From positions 138,249,108 to 138,313,107 of the forward strand of contig CM043955.1 of the NCBI GenBank assembly GCA_014529385.2: a stretch of 64,000 bases of DNA, in the 5' to 3' direction. Numbering within the stretch: position 1 is the stretch's first letter; each line of letters begins with the position of its first letter. A model generated the notes under the pieces. The model saw only the letters and a program-made list of their open reading frames with translations, did no database searches and was not told where the DNA came from. This document shows positions 25,539 to 35,090 of this stretch, piece by piece. The translations under genes and the position numbers were made by a program. The stretch comes from Adiantum capillus-veneris. Lineage: Eukaryota; Streptophyta; Polypodiopsida; Polypodiales; Pteridaceae.

Positions 25539-25541
25539 CAA

Positions 25542-25976
25542 ATGGATACTCTTGGTACACATGTGATATGTGGTGGGCACGAGGAGTCACTCCAAAGCTC
25601 GGAGTCAGAGTGCCATGGTCTCTATGATAGGGGACAGGATTGCCATGAGTTGAGTTCTGAATTGGAGGTGGCAAAGGTTGCCAGGGTTGCATCAACGTTC
25701 GGTGTCCTCATGTACGAGATGTTGATCTCGAAGCCCGACACAGCAGCTGCAATGGGAGCATTTGCAACAGGATTGATTAGTTGTTTGATGACTGATCTCG
25801 ACATAGAGCATAGGGGAGGTTTGCAGGTATTGGACCGATACTTGCAGGAGTGCATGAGCTCTTGTAGACTCTTTGCAGAGCTTGGAGCTAGCTCTGTGTG
25901 GCTTCCGCAGCGGGATGTTTGTCTATCAATAGAGCCGGATGTACTAGCTCATCGAGAGTCAGTGAGCATAGGCTGA
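25542..25976 (+). CDS. Unrecognised second ORF of the copia element
   Basis: A 144-residue frame starting three bases after the gag stop and in the same reading frame, so only the TGA at 25536-25538 separates the two. I do not recognise it: it shows no integrase, RT or RNase H motif. The middle looks helical and moderately hydrophobic (TFGVLMYEMLI, AAMGAFATGLISCLMTDL, LDRYLQECMSSC). It could be a highly diverged pol remnant, a captured host fragment, or the C-terminal half of a once-continuous Gag-fusion protein. It would be expressed only by readthrough or reinitiation. That it stays open for the whole distance to the 3' untranslated region is the main argument that it is real. Confidence 0.5.
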   Translation: MDTLGTHVICGGHEESLQSSESECHGLYDRGQDCHELSSELEVAKVARVASTFGVLMYEMLISKPDTAAAMGAFATGLISCLMTDLDIEHRGGLQVLDRYLQECMSSCRLFAELGASSVWLPQRDVCLSIEPDVLAHRESVSIG

Positions 25977-26040
25977 GAGAATATCTCACCTTCTATTAGT
26001 TGTACACTAGTAGATTTTGCTTAAAAACACAGTGGCCTTT

Positions 26041-26051
26041 AAGTGGGAGAT
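26041..26051 (+). other. Polypurine tract of the copia element
   Basis: AAGTGGGAGAT immediately before the 3' LTR; the standard copia position and composition. Confidence 0.88.
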
Positions 26052-26242
26052 TGTTGGGGTTAAGGCCTATGTGCCTTAACCGGTCGCCCAAGTCATGGGC
26101 GCCCGCCCACTGTTACCCTATACTTATAGTGAGTATACTGTATAGGGGGAGCTGCCACTTCACAGTCTTCCCACCCACATCGTGCGTGTGTCTCCTTCTC
26201 TCTCTCTCGCTCTCCGTCTGTGGTGCTCCCCGATCCCCTTCA
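26052..26242 (+). repeat. 3' LTR of the copia element
   Basis: 191 bp, same ends and length as the 5' LTR, with about ten substitutions by eye. The sequence AAAAAG follows. Confidence 0.93.
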
Positions 26243-26271
26243 AAAAAGAGTTAAATTATGTATTACCAGCA

Positions 26272-26274
<3 letters not shown>

Positions 26275-26348
<74 letters not shown>
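26275..26348. repeat. Compound (TG)17-(AG)20 microsatellite
   Basis: TG run turning directly into an AG run, about 30 bp right of the copia element. Confidence 0.97.
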
Positions 26349-26351
<3 letters not shown>

Positions 26352-28789
26352 TTTTCTCCACCATATAAAATGATGTATCATTGCCACAATTTCACTTAAA
26401 AGTGACTCTAAAGACTCGTTTGTTATCTTCAACATTTCTCTAAAGCCATTACCAAATGCTAAAGCCATTAAAATGTAAAGTAAAATGCATTTGGTTACGT
26501 ACATTTCTAGAGAACAAACGAGTAAAATGCCAATAAAATCTACATTTCTAGCATTTGGTTACGTACATTTTACTTCCGGTATCTTCGATGAAAGTCAAAT
26601 TCTTGCGATCTCAACCTATTTAGTTCTACTTACAATTAATGTGGGCAAATAAGCCATTTGACACTCATGATTCAATGCTACCTCAAACTAGTCTCCATGC
26701 TTATTATATGTGATCCTCTTATAGCTAGAATCAATCCCAGGCATGTTGGCTTGTTTGGGTCTACAAGTACCAATTATGGACCTCCTAACTAGCAACCTTG
26801 ATCTACTTAAAGCTCACGTTTTGAAACAAGGTCATTTTCCCAAGCTAAACTTACCAACGACACCCATGGGAGATAAACCTGATCTCATAAAGTCATCTGA
26901 GAAGAACTTAGCTACTTCTGCAAGTACTTCCCTATCTCACTTGCATTTAGCCCACAAGGTTGGTTATTGATTGTCAATGCAAATGCTCAAGTGCCCATCT
27001 TTATATCTCACAAAAGAATTGGACACATGGTGATCCCGACAAAACCACGAAAGTAGAACGCTAGGCAGCATAGCAAGCTCTTGGCCATACATCGCAATCT
27101 TGAGCATGGTGTGCCACAAGACCTTTATCCTCTACATGTACCATGAGAGGTACAAACTAGTGTACTAGTAGAATGTGCTAGATGTAATTTACTCATGGCC
27201 TTATAATGAAGATTGTGAGTTGCACTATCAACTAGGAAAGCGTCAACACATTTGATATTGCCATGCAAGCTCCTAGAGAAATAGTCAGAGTCTGTAAAAT
27301 GTGTTTGCACAAGGAGTCAACCAAATGCATGCATGCAAATAAGACATGGGACAAAAAGAAAGATAATCCTGTGGTGTGTGTGGAGCTGGTAAGTGACACT
27401 CAATGCTCAAGAACTGTGGAAATGAGCGTCACAAATGAGTCCACGTCATGGTTGGGGGAGAAAGAACAAGCTGGCCGCAATATCCTCATTGAGCCATTAC
27501 CAAAAAAATAACTGGGTAATTGTCGCTTCCAACAGCTTCATACTTATTTTAAAGCAAATAACATTTTCAAACAGACACACTATGCAAAAGCAAGACAACC
27601 AACCCCTTGAAACATCTATACAAGCGATCAATATACAGAAGAGTACATTTATGTATCAAAATTCCAGATAGTTGGGAGCTGAGTTTAGGGGATTATGTTC
27701 CAGGTTACTAGACCCTCTTTGGCCTTTAGATGCCCTGGAGAATCACCTTTCCCCTGCAAAATAATGCTCCACCGGATCTCTGGTGTCTACACTTGGGCTC
27801 TTTGAAAATGCCCTTAAACTGCACCTAATCTGGACCTGGCCAAAGTTTTAGGCCAGCCGTCTTAACAAATCAGGTGTCTGGTAGCTTTCGTTTGCTCGTG
27901 CCGCCATCACAAGATAAGTATCTACTCCCAAGGACTGCCTCAATGTGACAAAATCTCGAGTGTCCAGTGAGACGGCGCAACACCACCTGACAACGTAGGC
28001 ATTGGGTATTAGGAAAGAGCGAGAGTACAGAAGGATTTTGTTATGTCCCCATCATAGGAGAGAAGACCTAGTCAATGACACCGTCAGGATAGGTGTTCAG
28101 TGTCTGGGCGGACGTAGTGTGAACCAGGCCAATGACTGAATAACCATCCTGACAGTGCCATAGATCCCGTCTCCTGTCGTTTCAGATTCAAACCCCTTTC
28201 TTGTTTGTTTAAGGAAATGGAAGCACGCACCTCCGTCATGCCGCATCTGAAAGCCAGTGACCATCTATACAAGAGTCCTGTATAATACAGCTGCACACAA
28301 GTAGCAGCAGCATTCAAACCCAAACACAGACTCACATTTAGTTTGCACCTCTCTGTACAACCAGGCTGAAAGCTTAAAACACAAATCAAGACATGTTGAT
28401 CTCTTTGATCTTCTTTAACAACATTGCAAGAAAAAATTGCTTGGTCAAAATGGCGCAACCAATTTTTAACTACAGCAAAACAAACAGATGGTCATACATA
28501 GGTTGCATATCATGGTCGTGAGCCTACATTAGCCGCATGCCCAACTAAAGACAAGGGCAGACTTCCTTTTATATTAATGTTGGCCCTACACTTACCCTGC
28601 TTACATCCTTCCTCTGCTACAAAGACTTTGAAACAGAACAGCAAAATTTCTTTTTGATTTTCTTCTCTTGCCAGAACTTCCTGTGGCACCCCCTTAAAGC
28701 TAGTTTTGGTGCTCAAACTAGTCATACTCCCCTGATTTAAGTTTATGAGTTTTGTACATGCTCCATCATTTCCTAGATATTGACAGCCC
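26349..28789. other. Stretch without a recognisable gene
   Basis: AT-rich DNA with no domain-bearing ORF. A 20-bp motif (GCATTTGGTTACGTACATTT) occurs twice near 26488 and 26550. Nothing else supportable. Confidence 0.55.
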
Positions 28790-29187
28790 TATTTTTTGAT
28801 GCAACAGTGTTTCAACTTGGGACTTCTCTATTTGCTTTTAAGCTTATTGATTTTGGACCAACTGCTTTTGAGTTTGAAGGCTTTTGGGGCTCTGCTTTTG
28901 TTATCCCTTGTAAGAATAAATTGGCCCAAAGGGCCTCACTCTTCAAGGCATCTGGACGCAAAGTATGAGAGCAGAGGACCCTTCGAAAATTGTACTTTGC
29001 TCAAAGATTAATATAAAAGAAATACCGAGAGGGGCGCCAGTCTTTGGGGCCAATCTCTCTTGGCACGGAACTACGCCGGGCCGTGTCGACCAAAGTGAAC
29101 TGTGATATTAAAGTTGTGAAGTGTTTTAAGTGATTCTCTCTCGTGTCGCCACACGTTCTAGAATTGGAGTGCCCAAGTCTGTGACGG

Positions 29188-29199
29188 TGGTATCAGAGC
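29188..29199 (+). other. Primer-binding site of G0, tRNA-iMet type
   Basis: TGGTATCAGAGC just after the LTR end. The LTR terminus here reads CTGTGACG, so the usual final CA has become CG. Confidence 0.88.
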
Positions 29200-29251
29200 A
29201 CGGCCGATTTCTCTTCTACCAGGAAATCTGATCCTTCTTCTCGCGACACAC

Positions 29252-29656
29252 ATGGATTCATGCAAGAATCAGACGACTTCCCTTGCAAGGGCCCTACCAC
29301 CTCGGAAACAGGAGACAGTATGGAAAATTCAAGTGGATTAGCAGAGAACGAGTACATGCTACCCAAGCCTACGCAACATCAACTCATGGAGATGCAACGT
29401 CAATAGCACGTTGATGACTGCGCAAAGGACCCACAGTACGCCAAATTTTCGACCTGGCATCCGATGGATGAAGTGCATACTCATTCGCCAAAAGCCATTG
29501 AGTCACCAATAAAACCGGCAATCAAGAAACCTCTTGTCCCACGGATGTTTACTAAAGATGAACTCGACGACATTGTCAAAAAACGAGTCAACCAACTATT
29601 TGGGTCAAAGGAGAAGCAACTGAAGAAATGTAACAAGGGAAATGACTTCCCTAGTT
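29252..29656 (+). pseudogene. Gag remnant of G0
   Basis: Starts ATGGATTC as in G and G2 but soon meets stops and shifts. A recognisable part lies at 29464-29656 (KPAIKKPLVPRMFTKDELD, then VNQLFGSKEK and DFPSL), matching the corresponding segment of the G and E1 gags. It stops at the B-family LTR inserted at 29657; the last residues of the open frame come from that LTR. Confidence 0.75.
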
Positions 29657-30340
29657 TGTCACAGGGCAAGCACCACGTGCCAATAGAAAAGAACAGACTG
29701 AACAACTTTAAGCACTTCAAATAACAACTGAACTGAAATGGAGAGAGAGACGACACGCGACACGGAGTGGCAGAACTCCACCCCAGAGAGTATTGGCCCC
29801 AAACCTTGGCGCCCCTTTCTGTATTTCTTCATATTGCATCAACACAATACAAGCCGGTACTCCAGACTCTGCACCTTCGTACTGAAGCATGCCAGAGAAT
29901 GAGCCCTAGCCTCATATTTAAAGGCCCTTGGCCTAAAAAGCAGTTATAGTAAAAAGCCTTTAAAACTCAAAAGCTTCAGGTTCAAAAGCAAAGCCAAAAA
30001 GCTGCCAGCGCAATTTACGAAAATCCGTACAACCTGCCACGTCATCAGCCAGCGCAAAACGCGGAAATCCGTACAACTTGCCACGTCATCATGTCAGTGC
30101 AATTTTCGGAATTTGTCTGCTGCCTTACGGTTAGGGTTAGGGTTTTTGGCAGAAATTAGGGTTTGCAGGTTTTAGGGTTAGGGTTTTCAGAATTAGGGTT
30201 TGCAGTTTTTAGGGTTAGGGTTTCCAGCATTAGGGTTTCAGCAGTTAGGGTTTCTGGCAGACATTAGGGCTTAGGCCCCTCGGCCACATCTGTACGTTGA
30301 CTCCATTCTTTAGGCTTTGACACGTCAGCAGTTTGTTACA
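29657..30340 (-). repeat. B-family LTR, 3' LTR of element B0
   Basis: 684 bp. On the plus strand it runs from TGTCACAGGGCAAGCACCAC to CAGTTTGTTACA; read on the minus strand it starts TGTAACAAACTG. A polypurine tract and B-type interior follow on the right, so it is the 3' LTR of a minus-strand element. It has only a 5-unit GA run where other copies are longer. It contains a TTAGGG-rich stretch at 30128-30270. Confidence 0.88.
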
Positions 30341-30920
30341 TCTCCCCTTCTTGAAAGAGAGTAATCGTCCGCGATTACAGCATACCTGCAAAACAACTCA
30401 AGTTAGCTCAAAAATTTCCGAGGGTCATTCCGAGGGACAATCAGTTTGCTCTTTTTATTAAGGAGTTAGCTTCTCCTTTCTGCTCTTTTGATCAAGGAGT
30501 TAGCTGCTCCTATCAGCTGTTTTGATCAAGGAGTTAGCTTCTCCTTTCGTCCAGATCGAAACTCTTGATATTCCGACGTAGTAAAATTAGCCATCACACC
30601 CAGACCGTACTGATCTTCCTCGGGTGTCTTGATGCACTAAAATTACATACCCAGGCAATCTCATCCAATTAGGAATATTCAGTGGTTGGCACATCACAAT
30701 GCAACACAAAAGCTCACATATGCATGTTACAAGACATAGAAACATAAAGCCGCCGATGAACACTCCTCCCGCATAACCTAACAAGGTCCGGGCCGGGAGA
30801 TATTCAACGACTCCCTCATACTCCTCCCGCATAACCTAAAAAGGTCCGGGCCGCGAGATATAGAGGCCTTTTACAACCAAACGCCCCCCAGACCGCAGCT
30901 TGCGTCGTTTGGAAGAGCTG
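30341..30920 (-). mobile_element. Interior of non-coding element B0, truncated
   Basis: Begins with TCTCCCCTTCTTGAAAGAG (minus strand: polypurine tract). It continues with three AAGGAGTTAGCT-NCTCCT hairpin repeats (30459-30550) and two CTCCCGC...GGTCCGGGCCGGGAG modules (about 30762-30860). It is collinear with 47909-48490. It is cut near 30920 where a plus-strand LTR (element G) takes over, so its 5' LTR is missing. No coding potential. Confidence 0.8.
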
Positions 30921-31256
30921 AGCTTTTTTTTTTTTTTTTGAATGCTTTTAATTGGCAGCTTTTGGGGCTCTGCTTTTAGCATCCCTATAAACCTTTATAA
31001 GTGTGGGCAGGGCTCCCACTCTGTAGAGCATCTGGACACAGAGTCTGAGAGTGAGACCCTCCCACTCCCTTAAACTTTGAGCACAGATTTAATACAAAAA
31101 GAAATACCAAAAGGGGCGTCGGTCTTTGGGGCCAATATCTCTAGGTACGGAACTCTGCCGGGCTGTGTCGAATCAATTGTGAACTGTGAACTGTTTTGAA
31201 GTGAATCTTTGCTGTGTCGCGGTACAATCTTGACTTGAGTGTCCAAGTTTGTTACA
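30921..31256 (+). repeat. Partial 5' LTR of element G
   Basis: Starts at a T-rich run and ends GTCCAAGTTTGTTACA. It contains the shared LTR block AAAAAGAAATACC...GGGGCCAATATCTC. The normal TGTCACAAAG start and the TTAGGG-rich part are missing. Confidence 0.8.
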
Positions 31257-31257
31257 A

Positions 31258-31269
31258 TGGTATCAGAGC
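31258..31269 (+). other. Primer-binding site of element G, tRNA-iMet type
   Basis: TGGTATCAGAGC one base after the LTR end. Confidence 0.92.
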
Positions 31270-31320
31270 GCGGCCAATTCCTCTTCTACCGGGAAATCCG
31301 ATCCTTTTCTCGCAACACTT

Positions 31321-33640
31321 ATGGATTCAAACAGAGATCAATCGACTTCCTCTGCATCTGTGGATGCGGGAAGAGATTACGAAGAAGACTCTCATGAGGA
31401 GTACGGCCCGCCTCGGCCTACTCACGCGGAGATTGAAGAGATGAAGCATCGACAATTGGTTGACGATGCGACAAAGATGATGATCAACATTGTGAAGGAC
31501 ATGGCGAAGGATCCCAAATTTGCAAATTTTTTGACGCAGGCATCCTTCGACGAAATGCACTCTCAGTGGCGGAAAGCCACAGAACCACCCCTCAAACCGG
31601 CACTCAAGAAACCTCCTACTCCAAGGATGTTTACAGAGCAAGAATTAGAGGAGGTGGTTGATACATGGATTACCCAGCTTTTGACACAACCAACAAAGCC
31701 AAAAAGCACGGCAAAAAGCAAAAGAAAGGAACTGACTTCCCGGGTTATTTGGGTCGTCAATCTGCTTTTGCCTCGGCAAGAAAGCAGAAAAACCATGTCA
31801 GATTTGAAGGAGTATCCAGTTCTTCTTCTTCTTCTGACAGTTCTTCTAGCTCTTCTGACTCGAGCGAAGAAGACAAGAAAGGGAAAAAGCGAAGCAAAAA
31901 GCAAAGCTTCTGAAAGGGCAAGAAAAAGGCAAAGAAGCCTAAGTTTTGCCCAGTTTCTGACAGTTCTACAGAGGACTTGTCTTCGGATAGTTCGGACTCG
32001 GATGATCACAGATTTTATGCAAAGAAGAAGAATTTCTATAAATCCAACCAGCATGACTTTCTCAGGATAAAAGCAAGAAAGTTCAAGAATTTAAAGAAGG
32101 TGGATAGTCAATTAATTTGACACTTTTTCTGGATTTCGAGATGCTTCGAGAGCTTTGGCCTTCATACAGCAGTTTGATATATACCTAGATGAATCTAGGA
32201 TAAGCCCAGATTCACCCTTGAAGGAAAGTGCAAGGTATAGACCCATGGTAGTCACCCACAAGACAAATATAACCATCAGCTCCATCATGCATAGTATTGA
32301 CTAAATACCACGACATCCCCACTGACGTCGTCAGTGCCCAATAGCGGGTGTAGAACTAGGTACTAACATATGCTCCCAAACACAACACACACCACACGCA
32401 CACACATGAGCATACATCAACACAAAGTTCAGCGTACTGTGTTTCTGTCATGACTCCGGAGATCAAGGGCAAACTCATCCATAATGAAGCCTAGCACTAA
32501 AAGAAGCATTAAATCGAAAAAATTAGCACAAAAATGAGGTAGTTGATAGGGCATACGCACCACAAAAGATAGAAAGAATTAGCACAATATCAACTAGTCG
32601 TAACTCGGACGAAAACTTCACAATGTGAAGTTTGCATGTCCGCTATACGACTAAGAAATATACCTAGATGAATCTAGGATAGGCCCAGATTCACCCTTGA
32701 AGGAAAGTGCAAGGTATAGACCCATGGTAGTCACCCACAAGACAATATAACCATCAGCTCCATCATGCATAGTATTGACTAAATACCACGACATCCCCAC
32801 TAACGTCGTCAATGCCCAATATACCTAGATGAATCTAGGATAAGCCCAGATTCACCCTTGAAGGAAAGTGCAAGGTATAGACCCATGGTAGTCACCCACA
32901 AGACAATATAACCATCAGCTCCATCATGCATAGTATTGACTAAATACCACGACATCCCCACTAACGTCGTCAGTGCCCAATAGTGGGTGTAGAACTAGGT
33001 ACAGCAGTTTGATATAGCTTTCTCTGGAGGGCATTTCTCAAAGCACTCCAAGATTCAGAGAGCTACCTCTTACTTTAAGGGAAATGCTCGAACATGGTGG
33101 TCCACTCTTCTATTGGACAACAAAGCACCAGTTGAATGGCTGAAAATTAACAGGCTTTCTATCTCTTCTTGGTTGACCTGGGAGTACGAACACGACATAC
33201 GAACTGCTTGGAATCATCTTCGGATGACCAAGAAAGATACCTTGGACGCATGTTGCGAGAGATTTTGGAGCTCTTTTCTACCTGCTTCTTCATTTAAGAA
33301 GATCACGCTTAAAGAACAGATTGAGCGGTTTTGTTGCGGACTTCCTACGGAGATCCGAGATCACTCCGTGGAGCAAAAGTCAGATTCTATCCAAGAACTG
33401 ATGAGTCATGCGAAACGGGGCTTTGTCATACACTCAAGCAATTTGACCTACCCCACACATGAGATCATGACGCAGAAAATAGAGCAGACTTCTAAAAATG
33501 AAAGTAGAAAGAAGAAGAGCCCCCAAGATCAAAAAGATAAGGATGCACGACCCCAGCTCACTCCGCGGGAGAGAGCCGACTACATTAAACAGGGGTAGTG
33601 TTTAGGATGCGGAGAACAAGGACACATCTTTGTGAAGTGC
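31321..33640 (+). pseudogene. Gag of element G, interrupted
   Basis: Starts MDSNRDQSTSSASVDAG at 31321. The frame holds the N-terminal domain (TKMMINIVKD, PALKKP..TPRMFTEQELEE), then shifts near 31680 into the frame carrying YLGRQ, a Ser tract (about 31816-31860) and a Lys-rich stretch ending at a stop near 31913. After further lesions the Gag core starts (FIQQFD-like at 32160) but is split by the 0.8-kb insert at 32182-32999. It resumes at 33000 and is open 33113-33598 (WEYEHDIRTAWNHLRM, ERFCCGLPTEIRDHS). A TAG at 33596-33598 replaces the Lys codon just before the knuckle C-LG-C-GEQG-H-IFVK-C. Confidence 0.85.
32182..32999. mobile_element. Unclassified 0.8-kb insert with about 180-bp internal repeats
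   Basis: It splits the gag of G and is flanked by a direct repeat of the target, TACAGCAGTTTGATATA (32165-32181 and 33000-33016). Inside are three copies of one unit: 32182-32362 (181 bp), 32661-32819 (159 bp, lacking the last part) and 32822-33001 (180 bp). Units start TACCTAGATGAATCTAGG and full ones end GTAGAACTAGGTA, a short terminal inversion TACCTAG/CTAGGTA. Unit 1 and unit 2 are separated by about 300 bp of other sequence. No ORF, no poly-A, no LTR. A 16-17 bp duplication does not fit LTR, hAT or PIF insertion; it would fit target-primed (SINE/LINE) insertion, but the tail is wrong for that. Confidence 0.75.
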
Positions 33641-35090
33641 CCCAAAAAGGCACAGAAAGAACAAGAGGAAGACAAGCCAGAGAGTTCAAAAGGAGCTGAG
33701 GAACGTGGACGGAAAGGCAAGATGAAAGCAGGATTGATTCCAGATAGCATGGGTACTGACCCTAGCACGATTGATGAGAGTACAGAGCTTTGCCGAGCTT
33801 GGGGCAAAGTGAAAGACCAAGAAGCCCTGATTTTCTTTGATGAAGGAGCCAAGGTCAACTTCCTTTCACATGAATTGGAAGCACGGCTCGAGATTACACC
33901 CGATCGAATCGGACCACTAGCTGAGGCAGTTCTAGCGGCACTGGCAGGGACGTAGCCATTACGCCTGTCATTGGCAAACTTGGGTTGCATTGTCGCGGGT
34001 ATTTGGGCACGAGGACTTCTACATAATGCCCTTGGAAGGTTGTGATGTCCTCCTGGGAAGTCCCTGGTACCATAAGAACAACGCCGTGGTCGACTATCGG
34101 GCGAGAAAAGCGACTTTGACTACAGAAAAGGACCTTGTTTACTCGATCTTTTTGAAAGAGTTAAATGATGATCATAGGACAAATCTGTCTGATCTAGAAA
34201 AAGAACGCCAAGATTTTCTCCACACTCATGCTGATTGCTTTTCTAAGGGCCTGCCAGGCGAGTTGCCACCAGCTCGTCCTGAGGATCATACCATTGATTT
34301 GATACCTGGAAGCACACCATTGAACCGGCCACCTTACCGTGTGAGCAAGCTCAGAATGAAGAAATTATGAACCAAGTGAAAGACCTCTTAGAAAAGGGTC
34401 TTATCCAGCCGAGTACTTCACCTTACTACTCTCCGGTGGTGTTGGTTTTGAAGAAAGATGGATCTTGGAGAATGTGCATTGACTATAGAGCTATCAACAA
34501 AATCACCATCAAGAATAGATTTCCGATTCCTAGGATCGATGATATTCTAGACCGACTACAGGAATCCTCTTGTTTCAACAGGATCGATTTGAAGAGCGCA
34601 TATTATCAGATCCGAATCACGCCGGGAGATGTCTACAAGACAGCTTTTCGGACAACTTTTGGTTTATTTGAGTTTTTGGTGATGCCTTTTGGCCTAACCA
34701 ATGCTCCAACGACATTTAACCCATAGTTACCAGGAACGGGGAAACGGAACGGGAACGTGGAACGGGAACGCGGAACCAAATGCCATTCCTTGTTACGGGT
34801 ACTCACGTTTGAAACACGGAACGGGGATTCGGAACGGGAACTTGGAATGGGAACGGGGAACGGAGACTTGAAAACGGCCATTCCCTGTTACTATGATTTA
34901 ACCGAATGATGGACAGGATTTTTTGAGAGTACAGACTATTTGTTGGCACTTTCTTTGACAACATCATTGTTTTCTCAAAGGATGAGGCAGAACATAGAGA
35001 ACATCTGCCAGAGGTCTTTCAGGCATTACAAGATCACAAGTTTTAATGCAAAGGAAAGTGATTTTATCCTACCCGAGATACACTTTTTGG
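33641..35090 (+). pseudogene. Protease and reverse transcriptase of element G, truncated
   Basis: The protease has ALIFFDEGAKVNFLS (active-site D with E-G-A), LEITPDRIGPL and, after a stop at about 33953, GCDVLLGSPWYH. A linker ([18 protein letters not shown]) leads to [51 protein letters not shown] and [13 protein letters not shown], where a MITE sits (34722-34895). Beyond it the frame is decayed (stop in the DRIF-E segment; FFDNIIVFS with N for the second D of the catalytic pair; stops after QDHKF). The sequence ends near 35090 in the LGH-like motif, at a junction with minus-strand pol H. Confidence 0.85.
34722..34895. mobile_element. 174-bp hAT-like MITE with GGAACGGG arrays
   Basis: Inserted in the RT of G with an 8-bp target duplication ATTTAACC (34714-34721 and 34896-34903). 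The ends are imperfect inverted repeats: CATAGTTACCAGGAACGG on the left, and the right end read in reverse is CATAGTAACAGGGAATGG. The interior is made of GGAACGGGAAC-type repeats. Eight-base duplications are characteristic of hAT elements. Too short to encode transposase. Confidence 0.8.

Larger units (their letters stand above)
22691..26242 (+). mobile_element. Non-autonomous Ty1/copia element, TR-GAG-like
   Basis: A complete element. It has 191-bp LTRs at both ends (TGTTGGGG...CCTTCA), an iMet primer-binding site two bases after the 5' LTR, a polypurine tract AAGTGGGAGAT before the 3' LTR, and flanking AAAAG (with one extra A on the right). The 3.2-kb interior encodes a copia Gag with a zinc knuckle and a protease-like segment, then an unrecognised second ORF. 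Integrase, RT and RNase H are absent. By eye the LTRs differ at about ten positions, so the insertion is not recent. TR-GAG elements (gag-only LTR elements mobilised by relatives) are the closest described class. Confidence 0.85.
28790..29656 (+). mobile_element. Element G0: truncated Ty3/gypsy (LTR end, PBS, start of gag)
   Basis: Plus-strand fragment related to G, G2, E1 and E2. It has the right-hand part of an LTR (to 29186; it includes the block AAGAAATACCGAGAGGGGCG), an iMet primer-binding site and a degenerate gag start. It is cut at 29657 by a B-family LTR. The left edge of the LTR is not resolvable, because no TGTCACAAAG start is seen. Confidence 0.75.
30921..35090 (+). mobile_element. 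Element G: truncated Ty3/gypsy (LTR to RT)
   Basis: Plus-strand element with a 5'-truncated LTR (30921-31256), iMet primer-binding site (31258), gag, protease and about half of RT. It stops near 35090 at a head-to-head junction with minus-strand pol H. Two later insertions sit in it: 32182-32999 in gag and 34722-34895 in RT. Unlike E1 and E2, it keeps the protease active-site region, the protease-RT linker and an unbroken RT N-terminus, so it is closer to the autonomous ancestor. Confidence 0.85.

Noticed and set aside
28084-28458. A 124-codon minus-strand ORF as a host gene
   Set aside because: No recognisable domain, no neighbouring exons or splice context that I can support.
30128-30270. 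TTAGGG-rich sequence as a true interstitial telomere or chromosome end
   Set aside because: The same pattern is at the same place in every LTR of the family, and the units are degenerate and spaced.
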